A stretch of 64,000 bases of DNA from contig VJWN01000007.1 of assembly GCA_007644065.1 (NCBI GenBank), positions 930,001 through 994,000 on the forward strand. The letters are read 5' to 3'. Position numbers and translations under genes: made by a program. The DNA is from Margaritispora aquatica (lineage: Eukaryota > Ascomycota > Leotiomycetes > Helotiales > Discinellaceae). The notes beneath the pieces are model-generated. The model had not been told where the DNA came from. It searched no databases and worked only from the letters and a program-made list of their open reading frames with translations. This document shows positions 40,750-51,705 of the stretch, one piece after another (positions within the stretch are counted from its first letter, which is position 1; every line of letters starts with the position of its first letter).

Positions 40750-41598
40750 TGAGGCATCAAGAGGCGTTTATGATCTCTACACAGTGCGTAAGGAGACCTT
40801 GGGGCGTTGGTTTTACATCCGTGTTATTATTGCGGATAAGTTTAAATTTGCTTGTTCATTAGGAGTACTGTACATGGCGTTTCTGTTCTGGCACCGAGAC
40901 TTGAAATGCTGTCAAGGCTCTTTTTGGAGAGGCTGGAAGGTCGAAACTGTGGAGCATAGAATCGAAGAACATGCCGAAAACATCTCGTCAAAGTGTACAA
41001 GATGCAATATACTGTGTGACATTGGTCGAATCTCTCAGACCATTGGCTGCTGGTGGTAAGACCTCGGTTAGGCCCCTTAGATGTCCGGGATTCAGAGTTC
41101 GCACATTCAGCAGCACCACCCCCAAACATTCGCTAGTCAGCTCGTGATCTCTCACGGATGTTCAAAACTCAAAGTGTTTGCAGCAGCTAGCATCATCGCT
41201 GTTTCTTCCCCACCAAAGAAAGTCTTCTCATTGGGGGCGATGACCACTTTGCAGGGACGATGTTCGGAGATCCTTGGCATCAAAAGATTCAAGTTGCGCT
41301 TGAAACGAATGGGTGATGGATGCGAGGTTTATATACACTGTCAGCTCGCAACTACTACGCTTTTTCGCTGTCCTTCGTCGCTGCGAGTGCAGGCACTTGC
41401 TCTTCTCGTTTGTTATTTTTATTACTTCTCTACAGCCCTGCTCTGGCTCTTCATTGGCTTCGGAGCTTGGTCCGTTGTGTTCGTCCCGTCTTGAAGCTTG
41501 TCTCTCATTTTCCCGGTCGGTGCGTGCAGATTTTCGGCTGGACTGGATATATTAAGTTATAAACCTTTGACGTCGTTGTGATTGCCTTTCTCGCCGCG
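40750..41598. other. intergenic, promoter of acyltransferase
   Basis: About 0.85 kb between two genes on the same strand. Open frames at 40691-41059 and 41081-41494 look like extensions or noise. A TATATTAAG element at about 41546-41554, some 50 bp before the next ATG, is a plausible TATA box. Confidence 0.45.
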
Positions 41599-43434
41599 AT
41601 GGCGTTGCGATCAGAGGAGCTTGAAGAACGTCATCTCCTCCACCCTAGGCCCGGGTCTATAGATTCAAGTGCCGCCTCCATCTTTTCCTTCAGCTCTACT
41701 TCATCAACCTTGTATCCGCATCTTCAGGAAGACGACGAAGACGAGAAACGCTCTTTATTCGAAGATCCAATCTCATCGATTCATGAACACGAACAGGACC
41801 AACATAACTTCAGTACCACACAACAGCCTCTCAAACCTCCATCATGGCGACAAACACCCCTCACCTTCGCCGGCCTCACATGCCTCGCCCTCCGACACCT
41901 CCACCCACTCGCCCACCTACTCCTCCCTAGTTTCCTTTTCATACGCTCCACGCCTCGTCATCTCCACTCAACATCCCACCTCGACGGTCTTCGCGGTATC
42001 GCAGCCTTCATCGTGCTCCTCGACCATTTTGTGCTGAATTGGTACTATCCCCTCCGCAATGGGTATCTCTCCTCCCCAAGCGACTCCTCCATCTTCCAGC
42101 TCCCTATCATTCGCCTCCTCTTCGCTGGTCGGGCCTCAGTTGCTGTCTTCTTCGCCATCAGTGGCTTCGTGCTCGCTTACAAGCCTCTAAAACTCATCCG
42201 AAGCCACAAGAAAGAATCTGTTCTCACCACTCTCTCATCATCTGTCTTCCGACGCGCGATTCGTCTCTACGTGCCGATTCTTTTCGGCACGGCTATCTCA
42301 GCTTATCTCGCGTACAGAGGTCTCTACACGCCCGTTCCCGCCCGATCCGAGACCATACCACCACAAATGCCGACCCTCAACCACCAATACAAGCACTGGT
42401 TCTACGCGACCATCGCGCTGCTCCTCGCCAGCGTGTCAGCGGATCCCAACAAGCCATTCACACCGGCGTACAATGGGCATTTGTGGACCATCCCGGTCGA
42501 GTTCTTCGGCAGCATGGTGGTATTCCTCGCGGTACTGGGGTTCGCAAGAACGGGTTGCAAAGTGAGGATGTGTGGCTTAAGCATGTTGGCTATGGCGGGC
42601 TTGTGGTGTGGAAGGTGGGATTTGGGCCTTTTTCTAGGAGGCGCGGTCGTTGCGGAGGGGAGCTTGGTGTGTGCTGATTCAGATGTTGAAGGAGAAGGAG
42701 ATGAAAATTTACCCACGCACTACACCTACAGAATCGTCGAACTCACATCATCAGAACCAACACAGCTCTCCCTCTCCGATACAACCACCGCTCTCGCTGA
42801 AACAGTCGCAGTCTTCAAGCCCTTCTTCGCCCTCGCCATCCTAACGCTATCCCTCTACCTGCTCTCCTACGCCGGCGAATCCGCCTCCCCGGGAATTTAC
42901 CACTCCTCACTGCTCGATCTGCCGTCGCTCTTCCTGCCTCGGATCTACCACACGCTTCATCTAGGACCAGAGCACTACTTCCTCGCGCTCGGCGCCATCC
43001 TGCTTCTCTGCGTCCTCTCCCTCCCGTCCCTGACGCCGCACTATCTCCTCCGTGTTCTAAGGAGGCCGTTAGTGACTCCCTTCGCGCAGTATTTGGGCGA
43101 TGTAAGCTATAGTCTTTATATCGTCCACGGCATGGTGCTTTTCACGCTGGGTACCGGGCTGATGGAGAGATGGACGGGAATGGTGGGTGAGTTGAGGTGG
43201 GTGGATGATGGGTTTGGAGGGCTGGTGGAGGCGGTCGTTAGGGTGCAGATGGATGGCGGTGGTAGTGGGGTCGATGGAGGTGGAGAGCCGTGGGGAAAGG
43301 CGTTTTGGCTGGTTGGGACTGCGAATGTCGTGGTGGTGTTTTGGGCAAGTGATTTGTTCTGGAGGATTGTCGATGGGAGGGTCGTGGGCTGGGGGGGGAG
43401 GATGGAGGGGTGGGTTGTTGGTAGGGAGTGATTG
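41599..43434 (+). CDS. membrane acyltransferase 3 family protein
   Basis: Multi-pass membrane O-acyltransferase (acyltransferase_3 family), single exon. The usable ATG at 41599 sits in good context (GCCGCGATGGCG) and gives 610 residues. N-terminal cytosolic tail of about 80 residues, acidic (EDDEDEKRS). Then the family core: SHLDGLRGIAAFIVLLDHF (D129 region), FAGRASVAVFFAISGFVLAYKP, the basic loop after it, FRRAIRLYVPILFG, and later helices, including GHLWTIPVEFFGSMVVF and FAQYLGDVSYSLYIVHG near the C-terminus. These are the signatures of the bacterial NodX/OafA and fungal homologue family. Roughly ten helices are visible. Acceptor unknown; fungal members have been linked to lipid or metabolite acylation. 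GC-rich codon use compared with neighbours. The frame stays open to TGA at about 43429-43431. Confidence 0.9.
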
Positions 43435-43807
43435 GACAATGCGGGTGGAGCTAGTGTGTTGAGGAGGTTGTTGTGTATTTTGAAGGAATGTGGGAGTTTC
43501 TTTGGGAGTTTAGCTTGGGCATTGGTGTCGGTAGGTATCGGTGGCGTATGTCTGGTATGGTGTTTGCATTTTTGCTATGCTGTAACCATAAACAATAAAT
43601 CATAATTCATGCTGTAATAATCTTGTTGATTGATGAAGTGATGTCTTGCAAAATTTCCTTCTCAGGCATGAATGTAGGATCCTTTTACTTTATGCCTTTC
43701 ACCTAGCACAATTCATCATCATACCTGGTATCAAATATCGCTAAAAGGTAGACGTGCTCAGCCGTAAAATGATCTCTCAACCACCAGTCAAGACGCCAAA
43801 AACAACA
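43435..43807. other. convergent 3' intergenic
   Basis: Gap between the tail-to-tail acyltransferase and the four-helix membrane protein. G/T-rich next to the acyltransferase and AT-rich after. No gene seen. Confidence 0.45.
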
Positions 43808-44613
43808 TCAATACATCTCAGCCTCATCCCCAGAATCGCCATCCCCATCCGCATTCCCCTTCTCCCTCCTGCCCACAAAAACCTGCTTCCCCTTCCCCCT
43901 CGCATCCCACACCAACGCACCCAGCACCCCAAGCGAGCACAACCACACGGCAACCAGCAAGCCCCGACTCGCCCGCTCGCCCAAGCACTGCTTGTCGAAA
44001 TCGAAGACGTCAAAGGTCGACACCCGGGCGGGGGTCTCGCACGTCCACGTCTCGAGGCTGATGTACTGCCGCTCGTAGATCCCGGAGTCGGTGCCGATGT
44101 TCTTTGGGTCGAAGGGCTTGCTGCGCGACTGCGTGACTTGCGTCGAGATAAAAATCGCGGTGGAGAGGGCGGCGTTGATGAGGAGGAAGGTAAGGGCCAT
44201 GAGTTTGGGGGTCGTGTATAGCTAAGTGTTGAGCGTTGATCAGTCTCGTCGCTTCGTTGCAGGGAAGCGAGATACACGTAGTGAGAACATACCTTGAACG
44301 CCCGCTTCCTCTTCAACGACCAAGCTATCAGACTTGCTACAGAAAGTCCCGTTACGATGCCGAGTATCGTAGCCCCGAGGACCGGCTTCTGCATCACGGG
44401 GAGCAGGAAGGAGCGTGGGTACAGGTGGATATAGGCATTCTCAATTCGTCCATCCGGGTAAGGCACCATGAGATCTATGGAAGCGTGACCAGTCTGGTCC
44501 AAGTATGAATTATACCCTGTGGTTTTGAAAGCCAGACAGAGTACTGAGGAGAGCAGTAAGCAGATCGCGGCGACCTGTGCTAGGATTACGGGGACGAATT
44601 TGGGGATTTTCAT
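43808..44613 (-). CDS. small four-helix membrane protein, hypothetical
   Basis: Two exons (44613-44293 and 44221-43808; 71 nt intron) give 244 residues. Four hydrophobic helices: FVPVILAQVAAICLLLSSVL (about 6-30), PVLGATILGIVTGLSVASLI (about 78-100), LMALTFLLINAALSTAIFIS (about 114-135) and GLLVAVWLCSLGVLGALVW (about 200-218). The first lumenal loop has the segment ASIDLMVPYPDGRIENAYIHLY. The second holds paired cysteines (TWTCETPARVS...DKQCLGE). Charged tail with a DGDGDSGDEAE stretch. The 4-TM layout with a Cys-bearing second loop recalls SUR7/PalI- or claudin-like proteins, but no defining motif is seen, so family is unassigned. Confidence 0.75.
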
Positions 44614-45187
44614 CTTGTGGGCTTGCTGAGAGCCTTAGAGCTAAGGAAATGTCAGTTTTGATGCAGGGTCTTTGGTTCGATAGCGTCTAATTCTTTTCTT
44701 CGATGTAAGAATTGGTAGGCACCAAGAAATTTTGATGCACGAATTTTCGTGAATTTCGAGAGTATCCTGCTAGAAAGAAGGATGGCAACGAGGAAGAAAG
44801 ATACGAAAAGAGAGTAAGTCACCTTTATCTATCAATCAATCACCAACTTCAGATCGAACACCAACATTGTTTCGCATTTCAAAATAGATGTTGTTGTCCT
44901 ATCTGGCCTGCATCGGCTATAATTACTGGTTATTCTCAGGACACTCGCCGCTCGCTTAGGGTTGTGGCTGTGGCGTTGAGCGTCGCCCAAAGGTCGTGGA
45001 GCTGTTGGTGGCTCCCAAGATGCCTGCATTTACTCCAACAGCCAGGTTTCAATTGAGGCGGAGTTGACATGTTGGGGGTGGGTGTATTTGTTCTGCGAAA
45101 AATCGGCGGCTTCGTTCCACTGCAGTCATAACGAAGCAAGTATTACGTTGACTTCTTATATTCTCCTTCGCTTCAATAAAACTCGCT
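44614..45187. other. intergenic, nothing recognised
   Basis: About 570 bp: promoter side of the four-helix membrane protein and 3' side of the ankyrin gene. No supported gene. Confidence 0.45.
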
Positions 45188-46662
45188 TTACATCTTCAAC
45201 GATTCGTTAAAATCTCTAAGCATGTCTGCCACTGATTCCAATCCCTCTCTCTCGGCAATTTCAAGTGCTTCTTTTCTCGCACCATCGTCCAAAGTCGACC
45301 CCCCAAAATCCATCAGTAAACGTATAACAGCAGTATGCTCCCTTCGTACAGCCTCAAGCAGAGCGTTGCCAATGTTTAAATTGCCTTTACTGTTGGAATC
45401 AAGTAAAAGCCTAACACAATCCACACTCCCGTGCTTGCTCGCCGCATCCAGTGCTTGAGAGGTAGCTATTTCGCCTTTATCTAGTAAATATGCAACTACA
45501 TCCGTGTAGCCACCTCCAGCCGCCCTGCCAACAACTTCCAAGATATTTCGGCCCTTCCAAGCAGCAGAAATATCCGGTGAGAATATATCATAATTGTGGG
45601 CAAGATGTCGCATCAGTGTGGGATACCCTCCAGAAGCTGCGTTGTGAAAACACTGCCCCACTAGTTCTGCGGGATAAATCGCTGGGTAGGGATGAGAAGC
45701 CAGGCGTATCTCCTCCGTAGAATATCCCTTACATAGCGCAAGAACACGCTCAAATATATCGATGCTCGTGGTTTGCTGAACGATTTCAACGAGCGCGAGA
45801 TAGTATGAAGGATAAGGTTTTTCTGTCAGTAGGCATAGTTCAAGAGTACCCCTTTGACTGCCCAGATTGGCATATTCTGCAGCTTGGTGACGAGCCAGAT
45901 CGAGAAGAGATATTCCTTCAAGAGCGGAAAGAAGCATGCGCAATGCTTCCAGGTTGCCTTTGTAAGCTGCGATATCTGCTGGCCAGCCGATGATCGGGCT
46001 TCGAAGGAGAGAAATAATTAGCAAGCTTTGCAAATATTGTAGCTGTAGTGCGTAAATGATAAAGATGAAACTTACTCATGGAAATCGGCGTCAACGCCAC
46101 CATCCTGAGTGATCAGTCTTGGTAAGCCTTGGATCTTTGGGAGCAGATCTGAGATAAGTGCTATATTGTTCATGCCAGCTGCCGCCCCGAGCAGTGCTTC
46201 CAAATAATCCTCATCGGAATCCTTGATCTCCACCATCTCTTGGGGGGTGTCTGGCAGTTTTGTGTTAGAAAATGGGCAGCAGTTAGCTTTGGTTGAAATA
46301 TGAAGTAGCTCCGAGATGCATTCCCTCAGTGCCTCTTTCCCAACCACAACTTGACTCTCGCCATCCCCACTGAAAGTCAGTACACGTTCGGCCACCTTGC
46401 AGACGATGGTTAGCTGCCGAGAAAGCGGCAGTTTTCCTTTGCGCATGATTTTTGCGATGAGATATTCAACCCAGAACGGAGACCTATCCAAAGATTCCAG
46501 TCCATCTAATAAGTGACTTTTAATGATAGCTCCTACAATCTCTTGATCCCATTGTTGGCTAATGAGTCTCAAGCGGGCAGCTCGTTTGATACCACGTGTT
46601 AGAACTGCTTCCACGATAATGAGGCGAGAAATTTCCAGTGGTAGCATGGGAAAGCCGTCCAT
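45188..46662 (-). CDS. ankyrin-repeat protein, hypothetical
   Basis: Two exons (46662-46076 and 45998-45188; 77 nt intron) give 465 residues. The N-terminus (MDGFPMLPLEISRLIIVEAVL...RAARLRLISQQWDQEI) resembles the opening helix of fungal F-box-like/ankyrin proteins. The middle is an acidic helical linker. From about residue 165 there are ankyrin-type helix pairs: YLEALLGAAAGMNNIALISDLL, ADIAAYKGNLEALRMLLSA, ILEVVGRAAGGGYTDVVAYLLDKG, ALDAASKHGSVDCVRLLLDSNS, ALLEAVRREHTAVIRLLMDFG and EIAEREGLESVADML. This is a typical lineage-expanded family in filamentous ascomycetes, with partners unknown. The ATG lies about 90 bp from a long hexanucleotide array, so the array is in the promoter or leader. 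Confidence 0.85.
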
Positions 46663-46751
46663 GATGTATCCAAAACACGATGACGAGAGTTTGATTGATT
46701 CTATCTATACCTGAGTACAAGCTTGTATCTGATGTGAATAATGTGAATAAT

Positions 46752-46985
46752 GTGAAGGTGAAGGTGAAGGTGAAGGTGAAGGTGAAGGTGAAGGTGAAGG
46801 TGAAGGTGAAGGTGAAGGTGAAGGTGAAGGTGAAGGTGAAGGTGAAGGTGAAGGTGAAGGTGAAGGTGAAGGTGAAGGTGAAGGTGAAGGTGAAGGTGAA
46901 GGTGAAGGTGAAGGTGAAGGTGAAGGTGAAGGTGAAGGTGAAGGTGAAGGTGAAGGTGAAGGTGAAGGTGAAGGTGAAGGTGAAG
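46752..46985. repeat. perfect hexanucleotide array (GTGAAG)39
   Basis: Counted from the sequence: 39 uninterrupted GTGAAG units from 46752 to 46985, with one variant unit (GTGAAA) after it. In the + strand one frame codes Val-Lys. All three minus frames are open (Leu-His, Phe-Thr, Ser-Pro), producing long artefactual reading frames. It begins 90 bp upstream of the ankyrin gene start. Perfect copies imply recent expansion. Confidence 0.98.
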
Positions 46986-47067
46986 GTGAAAGAAGTACGA
47001 AGTGAGAAGCATGAAACATGAAGCATGAAGTAGTACATCGGTAAACATTCTACTTCCCTCTTTTCCC

Positions 47068-47095
47068 TGGTTGGTTGGTTGGTTGGTTGGTTGGG
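47068..47095. repeat. short TTGG tetranucleotide repeat
   Basis: About six GGTT/TTGG units in a row, 80 bp beyond the hexanucleotide array. Confidence 0.85.
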
Positions 47096-47440
47096 AACGA
47101 TATTCGCCACATAGTACGAGCTTTTCCTCGGCTCCTTCGTGTGCAAGCGCTTTTGATGTCTCACCTTGGGTCACAATACTGTCCTACCTACCTTACTGTA
47201 GGTACTCATATCAGGGTAAAGGAATTAATAGCAACTTTCGAATTCGCAAGTTCATAGCTAGGTAAAACAAATAAACCGTATCTAAAAGCAAGTACATGTT
47301 ACTCTCTTCAAATCCATAAACGAAAGTTGTTCATCCAATCCTTCGTTCTCCTTTCCCTCTCGCTTGCAACGAATCCCCCCGTGACGAATTTCAAAACAAA
47401 TGAATTAGAAATGCTCTGCGTGTCTTTAACTTCCAGGCTA
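47096..47440. other. short intergenic
   Basis: Between the repeat block and the stop of the secreted protein gene. Contains ACCTACCTTACTGTAGGTAC (near 47188-47207), an imperfect palindrome of the TACCT/AGGTA type. No gene. Confidence 0.45.
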
Positions 47441-48666
47441 TCAGTGGCCCGTCTCGATGATAATCGTGTATTGTCCTGATGGGTGCTCCCCTTGCTTAGT
47501 GACATGCAATTTGGCGATCTTGAGGTTCCCAAGTTCGATGTGTCGATCAGTGAACCACTGCAAGATACGGGAGACATGTGTCTGAGCTGCCAGAAGTTCA
47601 TAGCTAGCTTTCATATTTGGATCATCAGATTTGGCGATGATCGTGAGCGTCTTGGATTTGTCTGCGTTGAGCTTTTCAAAGACAGCGTCGATTGCGCCCG
47701 GAGTATTTAGCTCAATCCCTCGACTGTCGACCATGGGGTGATATTGAATGTTGTCCCGCACCACAAATTTAAGTTCCTTAGGATCCCCACCTAATTTTGG
47801 ATGTGAGTTTGCGCGTATCCAAGATTCGTGAACCATGTCTGTCCAACTCATCTTGGGAGGGGCCTCATCGCGACTTTTCCAGCTTTGCTTGACGACTATG
47901 GCTTTTTGTGTACAATCGTTTCTTGTGTCAAGAATGGGAGTGTCTCTTTTGGATCCAGATCCTGGTTGTCCTCGGAAAACAACCATTTTCTGCCAATTAG
48001 GGCCTCTGCTGTCGATGTTGAAATCTTCCATGTAAAGTCTGTCTGCACTTGCTCCGGATCCAGGTGCCTTCGAACTCTTGCCTAGGGTGTACCCTAGTTT
48101 CGACAAAACCTTCAGTCTGAATTTTATGTTAGCTTGAGGATCTCAGCCAGAAAAAGAAAGAAAAAGGTGAAAATGCCTGGGTTTGGTAGGGGAGTTTTAC
48201 TCAGGTTCAGGAGAATTTTTGAAAATAGCATCGTCAAGTGACGTGCTCACGGCTGCTCCCTTTGCTCTTGCTCGTTCCAAATTGTTGTCTGAAAATGCAG
48301 GTTTGGGCAGCAACCCTGGAATAGTCTCTGGATCTTCATCTGGACCTTTATTTGGGTTGAGACCTGGGCTCGTGGAAGGCTTCTTGGTCGGAGGCGGTTT
48401 CTCGCCAGGCTTGCCACGAGCAGCAAGTAATTTCCAAAGATCTCGGCGTTTGACCTCTTCTTCATAAAGTGTTTCGTCACCCCAGCTGTCATCAACACCT
48501 TCATCAAGATCAAGGCTCAGATCTATTTACAGCGTTAGTATTTGTGTCTGGCATCAATGGATGCTCAATTACCTTCTCTGGTGGAAAGTTTCTCGCTAGG
48601 AAATGAGCTTGCCAAGGGTGCAGCAATTAAAAGGCCAACAAGAACATGGGTGAACTTGATATGCAT
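47441..48666 (-). CDS. secreted proprotein of unknown function
   Basis: Three exons (48666-48573, 48522-48201, 48116-47441; introns 50 and 84 nt) give 363 residues. Clear signal peptide (FTHVLVGLLIAAPLASS). An acidic pro-segment follows (LSLDLDEGVDDSWGDETLYEEE) and ends at Lys56-Arg57-Arg58, a likely Kex2 site. Next is a Pro/Lys-rich linker (KPPPTKKPSTSP). The mature domain (about 140-363) has one mid-region Cys, WTDMVHESWIRANSHP, a TLTIIAKSDDPNMKASYELL segment and a beta-rich end with YTIIIETGH. No known catalytic motif is recognised. Few cysteines, so unlike small disulfide-rich effectors. Context gives no clue. Probably extracellular. Confidence 0.8.
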
Positions 48667-49917
48667 CGTGATGACTTGATAAAACTGGTGGATGTGAACT
48701 GATTGTAGTATTGCAAAACTGAGAAGATTGGAGAATGATGAAGAGTGTGTTGACCAGTTTTCAAGTGGTATCAGCGAAGATATTATATACAACCATCTAC
48801 ATTTCCATCTGCTACTCTGTTCTGATTTTTCTGACTTGAGCCACTTGCAACCAACACTGTATTTTCATGATTGAGGACAACGTTCTAGTTTGAGTGAGAG
48901 AATTGTTACCGATCTATTTTGGACAGCCGAGGATGTGTTGACCTTGTTGGCGTTATCTAGCTGTTGGATTCTATATATAAATTCGGGTGTTGTTCTATGT
49001 TATGTTCACGAAGGTACCGGGAGAGACCGTATTATTGGAAGGCGCCTACGTCGAACATCATCGAATGATCAGATATAAAAGTCGAGTATCGCAGTGCTAC
49101 GCCGCGCTTAACAATAAATCCGTTGGCCTTGCTACGAGCACTAATTATAAAATCAGTTGATTTCGAGTTACAATGTTATATAGGGTGTCAGCATTTCGGC
49201 CAAGTGTTGGCATGTTGGAAATCTACGGTCTTTGTAGCGAATCCGGTAAAAAACAACACCCATTCTGGCCTTGATCCAACAATATCGGGTGTTTCATGCT
49301 GCAGGCTTTCCAGGAAGGCGGAGTCAATAAAGGGCACTTCACAATCTAACAGAATATCTATCTATTAACATAGTTGTAGTTGGTTTCTAGTAGGGCGGTC
49401 TTCCGAACCCAACTCCTTGTTTTCCGGACCAGAACCAAGACCTCATTTCGAGACTCACTCTTGCATTTTATTGTTGGATACATTGAACTATTTTAGTATT
49501 CTACACCGGGATATGTTGGAATTATCCTCATCATCTTTCCATGATTTTTCGTGGCATCAGTTATGAAGTTGGAAAACCCTAACTCGTCTTGGGTGAAAGG
49601 TCATGTTGATAAGCGGGATCAACAGCTTAAAATAGGTTGTATATTGTCGTATGAAAGAGACACCTTTGCCTTTTCATTTCAATAGCTGTTTATAAAGCGG
49701 TGTATCTGCTCAATCTCAGCCCGTCGCTCTATCTACATTGCTATTCAACTTCACAAGCCCATGATTTTACCATCTATTGTCATCCCATAACCTTGCTCCT
49801 TCTAGTTTTCTTGGAAGGGTATTTTTTTATTATTTTTTACAGAGAGAGAAATTACCTCTTCCCAGAAGTAAATCTCTGCGAAAGCCAGATCAAAACAATT
49901 TATCACGGTTGTCCGCA
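48667..49917. other. 1.25 kb intergenic between divergent genes
   Basis: Holds the promoters of the secreted protein (minus) and of the 372-residue hypothetical (plus). TATA-like TATTATATACAACC lies at about 48780-48793, some 115 bp upstream of the secreted gene. No supported open frame. Confidence 0.5.
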
Positions 49918-51092
49918 ATGGCAGGCATAGCCCTCGGATTTGCGCTCGAAGCAGGACTAGAGTTCTTTGCGTTGAAAATTGCTGACACGTTTCGCCCTGC
50001 ACCATATTCAGCCGAAGCAGTAACTAGTGTTCAGATAATTACTGGGGGTGGAGGAAAAATGACTACAGGAGGTGGTCAAATTCCACATATTGCACTTTTC
50101 GATGATCGTAAGCCGGAAATATCCATTTTCTAATATAGCGCTCTAGCTAACAAACAACTCTAGTGGGTCAGCGTATTGGTCAATTCCACCCAGGAAAGAA
50201 AGACTACATTGCTCAGTCCAATGTGCAAAACGTTCCTATCATCCACACTTTAACGAAGCCCCAATACGCTCAAGCAGACCCCTACTACATTATGCTCTCT
50301 CAACTTTCAGATGACGCTGTATGTATTGCTGCTATCACTGTGTCTGGTAGCAAGATTTCTGGGGCATTTTACGGTGACACCGGTTACATTTGTGGTCAAT
50401 CATGGTTCCCAAGCGAAACCAGGATTGGCGCTTCATTCGAAGCACCTCGATGTGTTTGGCTTGATGGCAACCACAATAACGGCATCAATGCACGCGCTAT
50501 CAGCTTTCATCTCAATGATATGCAGCCTAATGACGACAAAATGGACCAGTACTACGAGAATCGCGATTCCCTCTGTAAGAGCACCCCACGGTATTCGTTC
50601 TGGGGAAATCTTCTACCAGATGCTATCCCGCCATTTTTCATACCTCCGCTCAAATACAAAAACGGCAATGGTGCTGATGAAGACTTGAGCAAAGTGATCG
50701 ACGATCCAAATGCTCCCTATGACAAAGGTGCTTACATGAATCCTAAGAAGGGTGGTGGAAAAGCCAGTCGAAGAGTTGCACGTGCTGGGAAGTACAGTAG
50801 CAATCACGACCCCACTCATCTCATCATTTCGGATCAAAACACGAATGTTCGAGAAGTCTGCGAATCCACGACTTCATACGGATGGGACATTGTCTCAACG
50901 ACGCAAAATCTCTTCTGTGACATGGAACATAAGCGACTATATCCCCTTTGTGATGCTACAATCACGTCCGAGTGTTTCGATTTGGAACAGAAGACTCTTG
51001 TGGGCACACCAAGCTTAGATCAAAGAGATGAGACTGTTAAAAAGCTCCGGTTTGGAAGATCTTACAACACAACTTCGATTTGGACATTGTAA
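49918..51092 (+). CDS. hypothetical protein, 372 residues
   Basis: Two exons (49918-50107 and 50164-51092; 56 nt intron) joined in frame at FDD-LGQRIGQFHPG. The N-terminus (AGIALGFALEAGLEFFALKIAD) is mildly hydrophobic but not a convincing signal peptide. The core has VCIAAITVSGSKISGAF, GDTGYICGQSWFPS, PRCVWLDGNHNNGIN and ISFHLNDM, a patterned beta-rich region with several cysteines, then a long polar tail with RRVARAGKYSSNHDPTHLIISD and CESTTSYGWDIVSTTQNLFCDM. It looks like an uncharacterised ascomycete family; function unknown. The ATG at 49918 is used because upstream in-frame codons are AT-rich and lack another ATG with protein-like context. Confidence 0.75.
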
Positions 51093-51705
51093 AAGCCATT
51101 TGCATGGCGCCCGACGAGCTTGAAGACGGGATTCTGGACTATCGATTTTGGTATCGGCAAATGGTATGGATAGCTCCTCACAAGTTCGGATTCCTAAAAC
51201 GATGTTTGTTGATTCAGGTTTTGGTGTAAGGCCTCTGTATATGGGCAGGGATGTTGCAATTCTGTGGTATGATGCATGTTTTTCAATGGTTATTTTCACA
51301 ATCCGTCTATTTTACTCTGCTACATGTCTCTGTTCACTCAGAGCCTTGACCAAAGGTTCAATTTTGTTCTAAAATTTGATTTCAACATGTGAGCATTTGT
51401 TTGTTGGACAGGTGGCTGTTGGTGAAAGGTTAAAACCCTGTCCAATCTTGGTTCATCAATTGGTTTAGATTGCTTCGTTTATAAGAGACATTTATATTTC
51501 TTGTTCTTGGTGTGTGTGCTTGAATCCATTGAAATTACCATTTAAAGTATCCACAATTTGGTCCCCAAAACGCGTAGAGAGTCTAGAGCATTATCGTCAT
51601 GCAAGTCATCCCCTTCAATCTGCTACATTACGGAATTTCATAAACCAAATCCCATATTTAGGTAGCTAGACTTTTCCACACCACTCAGCTGAACAAACAA
51701 TACCG
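51093..51705. other. convergent 3' intergenic
   Basis: About 0.6 kb between tail-to-tail genes. No supported open frame or repeat. Confidence 0.5.

Noticed and set aside
42039..42677. 212-codon open frame in another frame of the acyltransferase region
   Set aside because: Overlaps a clear acyltransferase-3 coding exon and has no family resemblance.
46559..47174. Long open frames of Val-Lys, Leu-His, Phe-Thr or Ser-Pro repeats
   Set aside because: Pure products of the GTGAAG array; no frame has independent coding evidence.
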